Shown here in pieces: positions 9,587 to 17,022 of a stretch of 64,000 nucleotides of DNA. The notes beneath the pieces are model-generated. The model had not been told where the DNA came from. It did no database searches and saw only the letters and a list, made by a program, of their open reading frames with translations. The first letter of the stretch is position 1, and every line of letters begins with the position of its first letter. The stretch lies in the NCBI GenBank assembly GCA_964567785.1, contig CAZMOK010000008.1, positions 1-64,000 on the forward strand. The letters are read 5' to 3'. The stretch is from CAZMOK01 sp964567785. GTDB lineage: Bacteria > Bacteroidota > Bacteroidia > Bacteroidales > JAGOPY01. The position numbers and the translations under genes are program-made.

Positions 9587-10093
9587 TTAGTTCTGGTAAT
9601 CCTTCAGCGAATCCATCAGCTTCCTTCTCCCGAAGAAAATCCTGCTCTTCACCGTTCCTATTGAGATATCCAGCTCTTCGGCAATCTCTTTGTACTTGAA
9701 ACCCTTTGTGTGCATCTCGAAGGGTATCCTGTGATCGTCCTCCAGCTTGTCGATACTCTTCCTGATCTCTTTTTCTGAGAACTCAGAATCTGGTGCAATG
9801 GGTGACTCCTGGCTGTTATTAAGATAGTAAAGGTTATCTGTTGTGTCGATAATTGTGCGTGCCTTAACATTCCTCCTGTAGTTATTGATGAAGATATTCT
9901 TCATTATAGTGAATAACCAGGCCTTGAAATTTGTCTGGTGCACAAACTTTTCGCGGAAAGTTAAAGCTTTGAGCATAGTTTCCTGAACGAGGTCCTGTGC
10001 ATCCTCGTAATTGTTATTTGTAAGTTTCCTTGCGAAGTACTCAAGGTAGCTTTGCATTTCGAGAAGCTTGGTGTTGAATTCTACTGTAGACAT
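9587..10093 (-). CDS. ECF-type RNA polymerase sigma factor
   Basis: 168 residues from ATG at 10093 (MSTVEFNTKLLEM); an upstream extension of 19 codons is possible but crosses the promoter element at 10138-10145. Region 2 is visible as EDAQDLVQETMLKAL and FKAWLFTIMKNIFINNYRR, and region 4 as FKYKEIAEELDISIGTVKSRIFFGRRKL, a helix-turn-helix for the -35 element. No anti-sigma gene is adjacent. The next gene upstream on the same strand encodes a CarH-like photoreceptor. In Streptomyces the LitR-LitS pair (B12 regulator plus ECF sigma factor) drives light-induced genes, so an analogous cascade is plausible here. Confidence 0.93.
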   Translation of the reverse strand: MSTVEFNTKLLEMQSYLEYFARKLTNNNYEDAQDLVQETMLKALTFREKFVHQTNFKAWLFTIMKNIFINNYRRNVKARTIIDTTDNLYYLNNSQESPIAPDSEFSEKEIRKSIDKLEDDHRIPFEMHTKGFKYKEIAEELDISIGTVKSRIFFGRRKLMDSLKDYQN

Positions 10094-10403
10094 ATCTTTA
10101 AGGTTTTTAAAAGTTCGATGTTTAAGTTTTGTTGAAGCAAAGTTAAACAAATAATACCACGCTTGTCAAGTAAAATACAATATTATTTATAATTATTTTA
10201 AATTAAATTTCATATAATACTGTATTTCAATTACATATATCTGTTTATTTTTTTAAAGAAAAGATTAAACATTGTTAACTAATGTTAAACATTTTAACGT
10301 ATAGCATTAAACAATATATGAATTACATATTGCTTAATAGGTGCAAAATGATCGTTGAACAGGCCAGTAAGGAAAAAACAGGAGGAAATAATAAAAGAAA
10401 AGG
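10094..10403 (-). promoter_or_regulatory. 310-bp AT-rich control region of the sigma factor gene
   Basis: No gene is visible. On the minus strand a promoter is formed by TTG (10167-10169), a 21-base spacer and TAACTTTG (10138-10145). Further upstream TTAA(A)C elements occur at 10265, 10275, 10285, 10294 and 10307, i.e. mostly about 10 bases apart; the third is part of a perfect palindrome AATGTTAAACATT (10281-10293). The periodic direct repeats resemble the 11-bp repeated operators known for CarH, but are about 100 bases upstream of the promoter I can see. Confidence 0.5.
10138..10169 (-). promoter_or_regulatory. Promoter of the ECF sigma factor gene
   Basis: Bacteroidota-type promoter on the minus strand: TTG at 10167-10169, 21-base spacer, TAACTTTG at 10138-10145 (consensus TAnnTTTG). 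The expected transcript start is about 35-40 bases before the ATG at 10093. Confidence 0.65.
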
Positions 10404-11288
10404 TCAGAGGCTTTCAAGAAGCTCATCCCTGAAACTCATTGCGGAACTGACACGAACCAGGTTTCCTGGCATATCTTTAGGCAGGTTATTGGTCTGGTAA
10501 CCTGTCACAAGTACGGTGGTATCTTTGAAATCCGCTGTAAGCTGCCTCACGTAGGTTTCCAGCTTCCCGGTTTCTATTGCAAAAGAAAAAGAAGTGAACA
10601 GGTAATCAGCATTGTGGATCTCATGGACCCTGCGAATGTCTTCATAAGGTACATTCTGGCCTAGGTAAACCACCTTGTGCCCACGAGACTTTACCAGGTA
10701 ATTGTACATCAACAGGCCAAGCTCGTGCATCTCCCATTCGGGAAGGAAAATGACAAATGTCTTGTAATCCTTCTTCAGACTCTGATGAGCACCGTCGATG
10801 GCAACATACATCTTCTGCTTTACCAGATTGGAAATAAAATGTTCCTGTGCAGGGTTGATGGTACCGGTCTGCCAGAGTAATCCGATCTTGTCGAAGAAGG
10901 GATAAATAACATTGAACACGCTGTTCTCAAAACCTTCCTTGATAATGATCGAGGTAAGTATCTTGTCGAACTTCGATTCATCCATTTCGATCATTGCAAC
11001 AACGAGCTTTTCTATATGCGTATCGTACCCGTTCTCAACATAAGCGATCTCCTGAATCTTCTCAGCCAGCTCATCCTGCGGAAGGGCAGCGATCTTTGAT
11101 ATCTTATGGCCATGTTTAACAAGAGTAGAAATATTCATCAGCTTCTTGAGGTCACTGTCGCAATAATAACGGATGTTGGACTCGGTACGCATAGGCTTGA
11201 CGATCCCGTACCTTTTCTCCCATATTCGAATGGTGTGGGCTTTAATTCCCGTTATCTTTTCAAGATCTTTTATAGAATAGTTCGACAT
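10404..11288 (-). CDS. carH: CarH/LitR-type B12-dependent light-sensing MerR regulator
   Basis: 294 residues from ATG at 11288. Residues 1-70 are a MerR winged helix (YSIKDLEKITGIKAHTIRIWEKRYG). Residues 75-160 are the helical cap and 175-294 the B12-binding Rossmann domain. The cap has W139 followed after nine residues by E149-H150, the Wx9EH motif typical of CarH photoreceptors that bind adenosylcobalamin, and the Rossmann domain has ExHxxG with H188 as the likely lower cobalt ligand. By analogy the dark tetramer represses DNA and light breaks the Co-C bond to release it. The gene is upstream of the ECF sigma factor on the same strand; the photolyase lies beyond. An alternative start nine codons upstream is possible. 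Confidence 0.9.
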   Translation of the reverse strand: MSNYSIKDLEKITGIKAHTIRIWEKRYGIVKPMRTESNIRYYCDSDLKKLMNISTLVKHGHKISKIAALPQDELAEKIQEIAYVENGYDTHIEKLVVAMIEMDESKFDKILTSIIIKEGFENSVFNVIYPFFDKIGLLWQTGTINPAQEHFISNLVKQKMYVAIDGAHQSLKKDYKTFVIFLPEWEMHELGLLMYNYLVKSRGHKVVYLGQNVPYEDIRRVHEIHNADYLFTSFSFAIETGKLETYVRQLTADFKDTTVLVTGYQTNNLPKDMPGNLVRVSSAMSFRDELLESL

Positions 11289-11347
11289 AGTTGGTTGCTG
11301 AGTAACATAATTCAAACAAGACTGCGTATTTATTGTTCAGGATTTTG

Positions 11348-11376
11348 TTAACTTTTTATTGAAAAATGTTAAACAT
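11348..11376. promoter_or_regulatory. Candidate operator upstream of the CarH-like gene
   Basis: TTAACT at 11348-11353 and TTAAACA at 11369-11375 are 21 bases apart, and the second lies in the palindrome ATGTTAAACAT (11366-11376). It is between the CarH-like gene and the promoter of the DUF2520 operon. Similar elements occur upstream of the sigma factor gene, which would fit autoregulation. Binding is not shown. Confidence 0.3.
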
Positions 11377-11424
11377 GATTTTTTCCTGTTTACGAAACCG
11401 GGTTCCCACTGGTTTCTAATATTT

Positions 11425-11432
11425 TATATTTG
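11425..11432 (+). promoter_or_regulatory. TAnnTTTG promoter element of the DUF2520-KdsC-UbiA-Maf operon
   Basis: TATATTTG matches the Bacteroidota -7 consensus. Transcription would start around 11438-11440, only about 12-14 bases before the TTG start codon at 11452, which argues against the longer reading frame that begins at 11359. Confidence 0.6.
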
Positions 11433-11451
11433 TACTCCGAAAGGCAAGAAT

Positions 11452-12240
11452 TTGAGCAGGACAATATCTATAATAGGAGCCGGCAAGGTAGGATCATTCC
11501 TGGCGCAATCGTTCATCAGGGCCGGATTCCGGATAACTGAAGTTTACAGCCGGTCGCAGGAACCGGCACAGTCCCTGGCTAAAAAAACAGGCTCCAGGGT
11601 TGTCGCTGATGTTGATGAGCTGGACAGGTCAACCGACCTTATCATTATTTCGGTCCCCGACGATCAGATCGGGAATGTTGTCGCATTGCTGCCTGCGTTT
11701 AAAGGGGTCGTTGCCCACACATCAGGCACATTGCCAATGAGTATTTTCAGTGGCAAAGTCAATAAATACGGGGTGTTCTACCCGCTTCAGACCATCGGAA
11801 ATGAGTTGCCGCCGGATCCCGGTAAAATACCTGTCTGCCTGGAAGCTTCCGGCAAACAGGCCCTGGAACTCCTCAATGATACAGCATCGGGAATTACAAC
11901 AAATATTTATCATCTTGATTCAGAGCAAAGACGAATAGCGCACATCGCAGCAGTATTTGCCTGTAATTTCACCAACCAATTATATAAGGTGTCCGCTGAC
12001 ATCCTCCAGGGTTATGGATTGCCTTTCGATCTCCTGCGGCCGCTGATAAAAGAAACAGCAAGAAAAGCCCTTGAACATCCTCCGGGTGAAATACAAACCG
12101 GACCGGCGGCCAGGGGGGACATAGAAACGGTCAAAGCCCATCTGGAGCTTTTGAATGATGAACCGGAACTCAAAGATCTTTATTTACGGCTCAGTAAAAT
12201 GATAATAAGAAAATATACTGGAAAAGATGTCGAATTATAA
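11452..12240 (+). CDS. Rossmann-fold and DUF2520 domain protein (NADP oxidoreductase-like)
   Basis: About 262 residues from a TTG codon at 11452 (LSRTISIIGAGKVGSFLAQSF), chosen because the family begins with this dinucleotide-binding strand and a promoter element lies just upstream; the open frame itself reaches back to 11359. The N-terminal part has the GxGxxG fold of F420/NADP-dependent oxidoreductases; the C-terminal DUF2520 half is helical (HIAAVFACNFTNQLY). The substrate is unknown. It overlaps the KdsC-like gene by 14 bases, starting a four-gene operon whose order is common in Bacteroidota. Confidence 0.85.
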   Translation: MSRTISIIGAGKVGSFLAQSFIRAGFRITEVYSRSQEPAQSLAKKTGSRVVADVDELDRSTDLIIISVPDDQIGNVVALLPAFKGVVAHTSGTLPMSIFSGKVNKYGVFYPLQTIGNELPPDPGKIPVCLEASGKQALELLNDTASGITTNIYHLDSEQRRIAHIAAVFACNFTNQLYKVSADILQGYGLPFDLLRPLIKETARKALEHPPGEIQTGPAARGDIETVKAHLELLNDEPELKDLYLRLSKMIIRKYTGKDVEL

Positions 12241-12748
12241 ATCGTACCTGAAAAATATTACAACCTTCGTCTTTGATTACGACGGGGTGCTTACAAACGG
12301 CATTGTGACCCTTAATGAACACGGGGAACCATTCCGAACGGCAAACGTGAAAGACGGATACGCCCTGCAACTTGCCGTTAAAAGCGGCTATCATGTTGCA
12401 GTTATCTCAGGTGGCCGCTCCGAAACGATTGTAAAAAGAATGATCGCGCTGGGTGTCGACAAGGTTTTTGTTGGTGTCGAAAGCAAGATCGAGGTATATC
12501 ATGAATACCTGGAAGCAATTGGTGAAACTCCCGACAAAGTACTCTATATGGGTGATGATATCCCCGACCTCAAATGCCTCAGGGAATCAGGACTCTCGGC
12601 CTGTCCCTCGGATGCAGCCGGTGAAGTAAAGGCTGTGGTTGATTACATATCCCCTGTAAAAGGCGGTGAAGGATGTGTCAGGGATGTCATTGAGCAGGTA
12701 CTCAAAATATCCGGGAAATGGATGTCTGATGATGCTTTTACCTGGTAG
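12227..12748 (+). CDS. kdsC: KdsC-like HAD phosphatase (KDO-8-phosphate phosphatase)
   Basis: A 173-residue HAD-family enzyme without a cap domain. Motif I is FDYDGVLTNG with the two catalytic aspartates, and motif IV is MGDDIPDLKCL. The length and GGRSE motif fit KdsC, which removes phosphate from 3-deoxy-D-manno-octulosonate 8-phosphate in lipopolysaccharide core synthesis; it is cytosolic and usually tetrameric. It overlaps the previous gene by 14 bases and is 2 bases from the UbiA gene. Lipid A synthesis is also represented nearby by lpxB. A related sugar phosphate cannot be excluded. Confidence 0.88.
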   Translation: MSNYKSYLKNITTFVFDYDGVLTNGIVTLNEHGEPFRTANVKDGYALQLAVKSGYHVAVISGGRSETIVKRMIALGVDKVFVGVESKIEVYHEYLEAIGETPDKVLYMGDDIPDLKCLRESGLSACPSDAAGEVKAVVDYISPVKGGEGCVRDVIEQVLKISGKWMSDDAFTW

Positions 12749-12750
12749 TA

Positions 12751-13551
12751 ATGCTGGCATACCTGAAAATAATAAGACCGGTTAACCTTGGCATAATTGT
12801 NNNNNNNNNNNNNNNNNNNNNNNNNNNNNNNNNNNNNNNNNNNNNNNNNNNNNNNNNNNNNNNNNNNNNNNNNNNNNNNNNNNNNNNNNNNNNNNNNNNN
12901 TATGCCCTGAACGCCGCGGGCATAGCGGCCGGTATTGTGCTCAGCTACACTATTGGAAAGTGGGAACTATCCATCCTCTTTCTGATCATAGCCACAATGC
13001 TTTATTATTACACATACAAATACCAGTACCTGACCTTCTGGGGTAATTTTACGGTTTCACTGCTTGCCGGGGCAACCATCGGCATTGTATGGCTTTTCGA
13101 GTTTTTCGCTTTCAGGAAAGATCCTGAGATGTTTGTTGAAGCGTTCCATGCATTCAGGTACCTGAACATTTTCACTGCCGCCTATGCCGTTTTTGCCTTC
13201 CTCTCCACCATGAGCAGGGAGATCACCAAAGACATCCAGGATCGCGTGGGGGATGCAAAAAACGGCTGCAGGACTATCGCGGTGAGGTACGGTGAATCAA
13301 CAGCAAGGATCATAGTAACAGTGCTCAATGCACTTATTATCTCAGGTTTGATTGTTTTTCAACTCTGGTTATCTGACATTAATTTCATGAAATTAATGTG
13401 GAGCCTGATCATTCCGCAGGTGCTGGTGGCCGTTGCTACAGTGCTGACATTTTTCCCTGAGACCGGAAAAAATTACAGGATACCCGGGAACCTGATGAAA
13501 GTTTCCATGTTTACAGGGTTGATAACCATGGTTTTTGTTTATATTAGATAA
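12751..13551 (+). CDS. UbiA-family prenyltransferase (geranylgeranylglycerol-phosphate type), interrupted by assembly gap
   Basis: A multi-pass membrane prenyltransferase. The N-terminal MLAYLKIIRPVNLGII is typical of the family, but the scaffold gap at 12801-12900 removes the part that should hold the first Asp-rich motif. The second motif is present as REITKDIQDRVGDAKNGCRTIAVRYG-like sequence (D-x3-D-x6-G). In Bacteroidota this position in the operon is usually occupied by a protein resembling (di)geranylgeranylglycerol-phosphate synthases of archaea; the real substrate is unproven and a quinone or other polyprenyl acceptor is possible. The frame across the gap fits by chance only if 100 N is near the real length modulo three. 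It follows KdsC by 2 bases and precedes Maf by 1 base. Confidence 0.75.
   Translation: MLAYLKIIRPVNLGIIXXXXXXXXXXXXXXXXXXXXXXXXXXXXXXXXXXYALNAAGIAAGIVLSYTIGKWELSILFLIIATMLYYYTYKYQYLTFWGNFTVSLLAGATIGIVWLFEFFAFRKDPEMFVEAFHAFRYLNIFTAAYAVFAFLSTMSREITKDIQDRVGDAKNGCRTIAVRYGESTARIIVTVLNALIISGLIVFQLWLSDINFMKLMWSLIIPQVLVAVATVLTFFPETGKNYRIPGNLMKVSMFTGLITMVFVYIR
12801..12900. other. Scaffold gap of 100 N
   Basis: Exactly 100 N, the usual placeholder for an unknown gap length. It lies in the N-terminal part of the UbiA-family gene. Confidence 0.99.
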
Positions 13552-13552
13552 A

Positions 13553-14188
13553 ATGTTGCTCCTGAAAGAAAAGCTGAAAGAGAAAGAACTGATACTCGGT
13601 ACAAAATCGCCAAGGCGCCATCAGTTGATGCGCCAGCTTGGGATCCCTTTCAGGATAGTCATACGATCAGTTCAGGAGAACGGTCCTGAAGGGATATCCG
13701 GAGAAGAGCTGGCCTGTTACCTGTCGGAACTTAAATCCACAGCATATGCCCCGGAGCTGTCTGATCCGAAAAATATTGTCCTCACCGCCGATACTATAGT
13801 CTGGCTGGAAGGCAGGTCGCTCGACAAACCTGAAAATCCCTATGAGGCTGCAGAAATGCTCACCCGGCTTTCAGGAAAAAAACACCAGGTTATAACCGGT
13901 GTTACCCTGGCCTGCGGCAACTTCAAAAAAACTTTTTGTGCATCCACCGACGTTTCGTTCAAGGAACTTTCGGAGGCAGAGATCAATTATTACATAGATG
14001 AATTCAACCCTGTTGATAAAGCCGGCGCTTACGGAGTTCAGGAATGGATTGGGATCATTGGCATCAAAAGGATCGAAGGGTCGTATTACAATGTGGTTGG
14101 GCTACCAGTTCAGATGGTGTACGAAGAGATTTGGAATTTAGCTGAGAACATGGAAAGAGAGAAGGGAATGAAGCCCGGTCACCTGTAG
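13553..14188 (+). CDS. maf: Maf-family nucleoside triphosphate pyrophosphatase
   Basis: 211 residues from ATG at 13553, one base after the UbiA stop; the open frame extends six codons further but into that gene. Family motifs are TKSPRRHQLMRQLG near the start, TADTIVWLEGRSLDKP in the middle and DKAGAYGVQEWIG toward the end. Maf proteins hydrolyse dTTP/UTP or modified nucleotides to monophosphate and pyrophosphate, and are linked to septum control in some bacteria. Cytosolic. It is the last gene of the DUF2520-KdsC-UbiA-Maf operon. The C-terminal MEREKGMKPGHL tail is somewhat longer than the family core. Confidence 0.93.
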   Translation: MLLLKEKLKEKELILGTKSPRRHQLMRQLGIPFRIVIRSVQENGPEGISGEELACYLSELKSTAYAPELSDPKNIVLTADTIVWLEGRSLDKPENPYEAAEMLTRLSGKKHQVITGVTLACGNFKKTFCASTDVSFKELSEAEINYYIDEFNPVDKAGAYGVQEWIGIIGIKRIEGSYYNVVGLPVQMVYEEIWNLAENMEREKGMKPGHL

Positions 14189-14228
14189 ATCAGTTCACTT
14201 AAAGCCAATCTCACTTACTTCACGTTAA

Positions 14229-14262
14229 TTTGACGGCCTCTTAACGAAAATGCCTAATTTTG
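14229..14262 (+). promoter_or_regulatory. Promoter of the surE-lpxB operon
   Basis: TTTG at 14229-14232, 22-base spacer and TAATTTTG at 14255-14262 match the Bacteroidota consensus. The ATG of surE is at 14279, giving a leader of about 10 bases. Confidence 0.65.
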
Positions 14263-14278
14263 CATATTCTTTAATATT

Positions 14279-15058
14279 ATGGAGTCAGATAAAAAGCCCA
14301 CCATTTTTGTAGTTAACGACGACGGGGTCTTTGCCCCGGGCATAAGGAAACTAATTTCATTAGTGAGAACGCTGGGAAATGTTGTGGTTATGGCGCCCGA
14401 CAGCCCTATGTCGGGCACAGGTCACGCCATTACCACCAGGCACCCACTGCGTATCAGCAAGCTTGCCGAAGAGGAAGGTTACCGTGAATACAGTTGCAAC
14501 GGAACACCGGTCGATTGCGTCAAGCTTGGGGAGCAGGTTGTGCTTGAAGGCAAGCCTGATCTTATGGTCTGCGGCATAAACCATGGCTCCAATGCAGCTA
14601 TCAACATTGTTTATTCAGGCACTATGGCAGCAGTGATCGAAAGTGCCATAGGCGGGGTCCCATCCATCGGGTTTTCTCTGCTCAATTACAGCATGAATGC
14701 CGATTTCAGCGGTGTGGACGAATACGTTCTCCATATCTGCAAAAAGGTGCTTGGCGAAGGTCTGCCCGAAGGCGTCTGCCTGAACGTCAATTTTCCCGAT
14801 GTAAATGGTTCCGAGATCAAAGGAATTAAGGCCTGCCGCCAGGCAAAATCAAGGTGGATAGAAGAGTTTGACGTAAGAAAAGACCCCCAGAACAATAAGT
14901 ATTACTGGCTGACCGGAGTATTTGAAAAGCTCGACAATACGGAAGACACCGATGAATGGGCACTGGATAATAATTACGTATCGCTGGTACCCATCCAGTT
15001 TGACTTCACTGCCTACTCAGCCTTATCCTCAATAAAAAAATGGGACCTGGATGCTTAA
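14279..15058 (+). CDS. surE: 5'/3'-nucleotidase SurE
   Basis: A 259-residue SurE. Metal-binding and catalytic motifs are visible: VNDDGVFAPG, APDSPMSGTGHAITTR, CNGTPVDCVKLG and GINHGSNAAINIVYSGTMAA. SurE is a divalent-metal-dependent phosphatase acting on 5'- and 3'-nucleoside monophosphates, cytosolic and dimeric or tetrameric, linked to stress survival. It opens a three-gene operon with a small membrane protein (8-base overlap) and lpxB. Confidence 0.96.
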   Translation: MESDKKPTIFVVNDDGVFAPGIRKLISLVRTLGNVVVMAPDSPMSGTGHAITTRHPLRISKLAEEEGYREYSCNGTPVDCVKLGEQVVLEGKPDLMVCGINHGSNAAINIVYSGTMAAVIESAIGGVPSIGFSLLNYSMNADFSGVDEYVLHICKKVLGEGLPEGVCLNVNFPDVNGSEIKGIKACRQAKSRWIEEFDVRKDPQNNKYYWLTGVFEKLDNTEDTDEWALDNNYVSLVPIQFDFTAYSALSSIKKWDLDA

Positions 15059-15335
15059 AAAGGACTCATTATGGCTTGGCATATTGATTGGCATTGTTTC
15101 CCCGTTTATTTTCTACGGCTTCCTGGCATTGGTGAACCTTGTGCTCTCAAGCCTGTACGGTGAAGACCAGGAAATAAAGAGAAAAACCATGTTCCTGCTG
15201 AGCATTTTCATAAACCTGCTGCCGATCAGGATCTATTTTGTATCATTGAAAATGGATAAGACAGGCAGAGGAATACTGCTTATAACTTTTGCCCTTATGC
15301 TGGTCTTCTTTATTCTGATCAGTCCCCTCAGATGA
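15051..15335 (+). CDS. Small membrane protein of unknown function between surE and lpxB
   Basis: A 94-residue protein with three predicted membrane segments, at about 8-30, 44-64 and 74-92. It starts MLKKDSLWLGILIGIV and overlaps surE by 8 bases and lpxB by 4 (ATGA), so it is translationally coupled to both. I recognise no named domain. Small proteins of this kind are often found at this place in Bacteroidota; linkage to lipid A synthesis is suggested by position only. Confidence 0.75.
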   Translation: MLKKDSLWLGILIGIVSPFIFYGFLALVNLVLSSLYGEDQEIKRKTMFLLSIFINLLPIRIYFVSLKMDKTGRGILLITFALMLVFFILISPLR

Positions 15336-16438
15336 AATATTATATCATTACCGGCGAAGCCTCCGGCGATCTTCATGGTTCGAACCTGATGAAAGCTATC
15401 ATGGAGAAAGACAGGGATGCTGAATTCAGGTTCTGGGGCGGAGACCGGATGAAGGAAGCCGGGGGTGAAATGGTAATGCACTACCGCGACCTGGCTTTCA
15501 TGGGTTTCATTGAGGTGGCTGCCAACATAAAAACCATTCTGCGAAACTTAAAAATCTGCAAGAGAGATATTCTGAACTATCAACCCGACGCAGTGATCCT
15601 GATCGACTACCCCGGGTTCAACCTGCGGATTGCTGAATTCACGCATAAAAAGGGCTTCAAGACTTTCTACTACATCTCACCCCAGGTGTGGGCATGGAAA
15701 AAATCAAGGATATACCAGATCAAAAGAACCATCGATAAGATGTTTGTTATCCTTCCTTTTGAAAAAGAATTCTATGCCCGGCACAATGTGGATGTTGAAT
15801 TTGTGGGGCATCCTCTCCTCGATGCAATTACAGAGGATGACATCCGGGAAAACCCGGCAGGCAGCAAGGATAAACCTGTTATCGGGATATTGCCCGGAAG
15901 CCGGAAACAGGAGATAATGCGGATGTTGCCTGTAATGCTCAAAATGGGGCCTGAATTCCCCGGTTACGACTTTGTCGTGGGCGCTGCTCCATCAATTAAA
16001 GATGAATTTTATTTTGACCTGGCCGGGAATAATACTATAGTACTTTCGAGAGAGGGATCCCTTAAACTGCTGAGGAGGAGCTCTGCCGCCATAGTAACCT
16101 CCGGTACGGCAACCCTTGAAACTGCTATAATGAATGTCCCTGAAGTAGTATGCTATAAAGGCAGCATAATTTCATACCAGATAGCCCGCAGGCTGGTAAG
16201 GGTACCTTTCATCTCGCTTGTCAACCTTATTTCAGGCAAAGAAATTGTAAAGGAGTTGATCCAAAATGACTTCACAAAGCCAAACCTTAAAAGAGAACTT
16301 GAGAAGATACTCCGGCCGGACAAAAAAGATGAGATGAAGGGCTATTATACTGAATTAAGGAAAAAACTGGGCGGACCCGGGGCATCCCAAAAAACTGCTG
16401 CAGGTATCTTCAATTACACCTGCGATACCGGCAGATAA
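15332..16438 (+). CDS. lpxB: Lipid-A-disaccharide synthase LpxB
   Basis: A 368-residue GT19 enzyme. Typical motifs are ITGEASGDLHGSNLM at the start, LIDYPGFNLRIAEF, YYISPQVWAWKKSR, LPFEKEFYARH and GHPLLD, plus the C-terminal SGTATLETAIMNVPEVVCYK nucleotide-sugar site. It joins UDP-2,3-diacylglucosamine and lipid X into the tetra-acyl disaccharide of lipid A at the inner face of the cytoplasmic membrane. Overlaps the preceding small membrane gene by 4 bases. Its presence shows that the cell makes lipid A. Confidence 0.96.
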   Translation: MKYYIITGEASGDLHGSNLMKAIMEKDRDAEFRFWGGDRMKEAGGEMVMHYRDLAFMGFIEVAANIKTILRNLKICKRDILNYQPDAVILIDYPGFNLRIAEFTHKKGFKTFYYISPQVWAWKKSRIYQIKRTIDKMFVILPFEKEFYARHNVDVEFVGHPLLDAITEDDIRENPAGSKDKPVIGILPGSRKQEIMRMLPVMLKMGPEFPGYDFVVGAAPSIKDEFYFDLAGNNTIVLSREGSLKLLRRSSAAIVTSGTATLETAIMNVPEVVCYKGSIISYQIARRLVRVPFISLVNLISGKEIVKELIQNDFTKPNLKRELEKILRPDKKDEMKGYYTELRKKLGGPGASQKTAAGIFNYTCDTGR

Positions 16439-16508
16439 AAGCCCAGATCAATAGTAAACGTTCTATGGTTATTTTTCATGAAATCGTTGCAGGTATGGAA
16501 TTTTTATC

Positions 16509-16516
16509 TATCTTTG
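16509..16516 (+). promoter_or_regulatory. TAnnTTTG promoter element of rpsT
   Basis: TATCTTTG lies 32 bases before the rpsT start codon, giving a leader of about 25 bases. Confidence 0.65.
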
Positions 16517-16548
16517 CACCCTCAATTTTGAAAATATTTATCTGAGAT

Positions 16549-16803
16549 ATGGCAAACCACAAGTCAGCATTAAAGAGAATCAGGTCGAGCGAAAGGAGAA
16601 GGGTACGCAACCGTTACCAGTACAAAACAGCCCGTAACGCGGTAAAAAGGTTCCGTTCGCTCGAAAGCAAAAAGGAAGCTGAAGAAGCCTTCCCAAAACT
16701 GGTAGGCATGATCGACAAGCTTACCAAGAATTCGATAATTCATAAGAACACGGCAGCCAATCTTAAGTCGAAGCTAGCCAAGAAGCTTAACACACTTTCG
16801 TAA
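16549..16803 (+). CDS. rpsT: 30S ribosomal protein S20
   Basis: 84 residues, Lys/Arg-rich, with the family start MANHKSALKRIRSSERRRVRNR and the conserved end AANLKSKLAKKLN. S20 binds 16S rRNA early in small-subunit assembly. It is a single-gene unit with its own promoter element at 16509 and a strong terminator 24 bases after the stop. Confidence 0.98.
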   Translation: MANHKSALKRIRSSERRRVRNRYQYKTARNAVKRFRSLESKKEAEEAFPKLVGMIDKLTKNSIIHKNTAANLKSKLAKKLNTLS

Positions 16804-16826
16804 AGAAACTTTTTTTGATTTCGAGA

Positions 16827-16860
16827 AGCCTCTTCCGGAAATCCGGGAGAGGCTTTTTTC
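16827..16860 (+). terminator. Rho-independent terminator of rpsT
   Basis: A 12-bp stem (AGCCTCTTCCGG at 16827-16838, CCGGGAGAGGCT at 16843-16854, one G-U pair) with a four-base loop, followed by six T. Confidence 0.9.
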
Positions 16861-16865
16861 ATTTA

Positions 16866-16893
16866 GCATGGAACGTGGAGCATGGATACCGGA
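16866..16893 (+). repeat. 7-bp-period array (unit GCATGGA)
   Basis: Four heptamers: GCATGGA, ACGTGGA, GCATGGA, TACCGGA. It lies between the rpsT terminator and radC and belongs to the set of heptamer arrays in this window. Confidence 0.6.
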
Positions 16894-17022
16894 TCTGTAC
16901 CATTTTTTTCAGGGGTTATGGAGTTTAGTTAAGTCTGTGTAAATGATCCTTTTGAAAAAAATTCAAAAAAAACCGTGTTTTCAACAGTCATTTTTGCCTT
17001 CCCCGCCGATAAATGCCTTGCT

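Noticed and set aside
10282..10500. Plus-strand open frame of 72 codons
   Set aside because: It overlaps the 3' end of the CarH-like gene, is Lys/Arg-rich without family pattern, and lies in the AT-rich control region.
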